64,000 bases of DNA from Mesodorylaimus sp. YZB2_4 (Eukaryota; Nematoda; Enoplea; Dorylaimida; Dorylaimidae): NCBI GenBank assembly GCA_030248295.1, contig JASANH010000115.1, positions 1-64,000 on the forward strand, read 5' to 3'. The notes beneath the pieces are model-generated. The model was not told the origin of the DNA, did not search any database, and saw only the letters and a list, made by a program, of their open reading frames with translations. Within the stretch, counting starts at the first letter, position 1. Each line of letters starts with the position of its first letter. Both the position numbers and the translations under genes were made by a program. Positions 63,711 to 64,000 of the stretch are shown piece by piece.

Positions 63711-64000
63711 TCCAATGATCAGCAGTATTTTATCCAAGATCGACACGAAACAATCAATGTTCAATCACCTGATAGCAAAGATACTGCTGATCACCGTTTT
63801 GGCGGCTGGGTAGAACTTTGCAACTTTTAAACTGCTGATTTTCCCGCCTTTTTGAAATTTGATTTTTTCGTGACTGCTGAAATTTTCGACATAAACCAAC
63901 CCAAGACTGCTATTATGACAGGTGCACTGCAAGGATCCTCTCCGTCCACCCTTGCTAATGCTGCAAGCCAGCCATCTGCTCTCAGCTAGCTGTGCCTTAT
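63711..64000. other. Window end, nothing recognised
   Basis: No exon, TIR or tRNA-like signal. It includes TTTTCCCGCCTTTTTGAAA near 63840, an echo of the GAATTTCCCGCC motif. Confidence 0.4.

Noticed and set aside
63153-63764. Three long open frames (157-203 codons) on both strands at the right edge
   Set aside because: They run through a 60-bp satellite whose period is a multiple of three; the repeated translation is a by-product.

Overview
This window is nuclear DNA of an animal, most likely an invertebrate. It has multi-exon genes with canonical GT-AG introns, AATAAA poly(A) signals, and a dense mix of mariner, Kolobok-like and hAT-like transposon remnants, foldback MITEs and tRNA-headed SINEs. 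No single gene fixes the phylum, and I do not name a species.

Layout. Bases 1-8130 hold decayed repeats and, on the minus strand, two small two-exon paralogous genes (3858-4825 and 6437-6992) that I cannot assign to any family. Bases 8133-13716 (minus) carry eleven phase-consistent exons of an ABCC/MRP-type transporter: TMD0, the L0 linker and part of TMD1. Its ATP-binding domains are not seen here. Bases 14100-30260 are a transposon graveyard. It holds a Kolobok-like element nested in a mariner, a second near-identical mariner in inverted orientation, another mariner subfamily, an orphan first exon of the small gene family, MITEs and simple repeats.

Bases 30614-63000 are a compact gene cluster: REXO5-like RNA exonuclease (-), OTUD3 deubiquitinase (+), small acidic protein SMAP/C11orf58 (+), mevalonate diphosphate decarboxylase (-), RNF14 RBR ubiquitin ligase (+), TTC27 (+) and sulfite oxidase (-, 5' part outside the window). 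Genes are separated by only 0.15-0.7 kb, and two divergent pairs share short intergenic promoters. All exon joins were worked out by hand and keep an open frame. The genes are mostly housekeeping and show no obvious shared pathway; OTUD3 and RNF14 are both ubiquitin enzymes.

The most interesting signals are: (1) the small paralog family, with conserved TATA boxes, intron position and a C-terminal R[R/K]LSEP motif; (2) a short motif, GTAAAATATGGTTTCAG, that forms the inverted termini of several MITEs and is also amplified as a one-orientation minisatellite in OTUD3 introns; (3) tRNA-like elements lying within about 25 nt of splice sites in three genes; (4) the nested transposons; and (5) a satellite at the right edge with 60, 120 and 240 bp nested periodicity.
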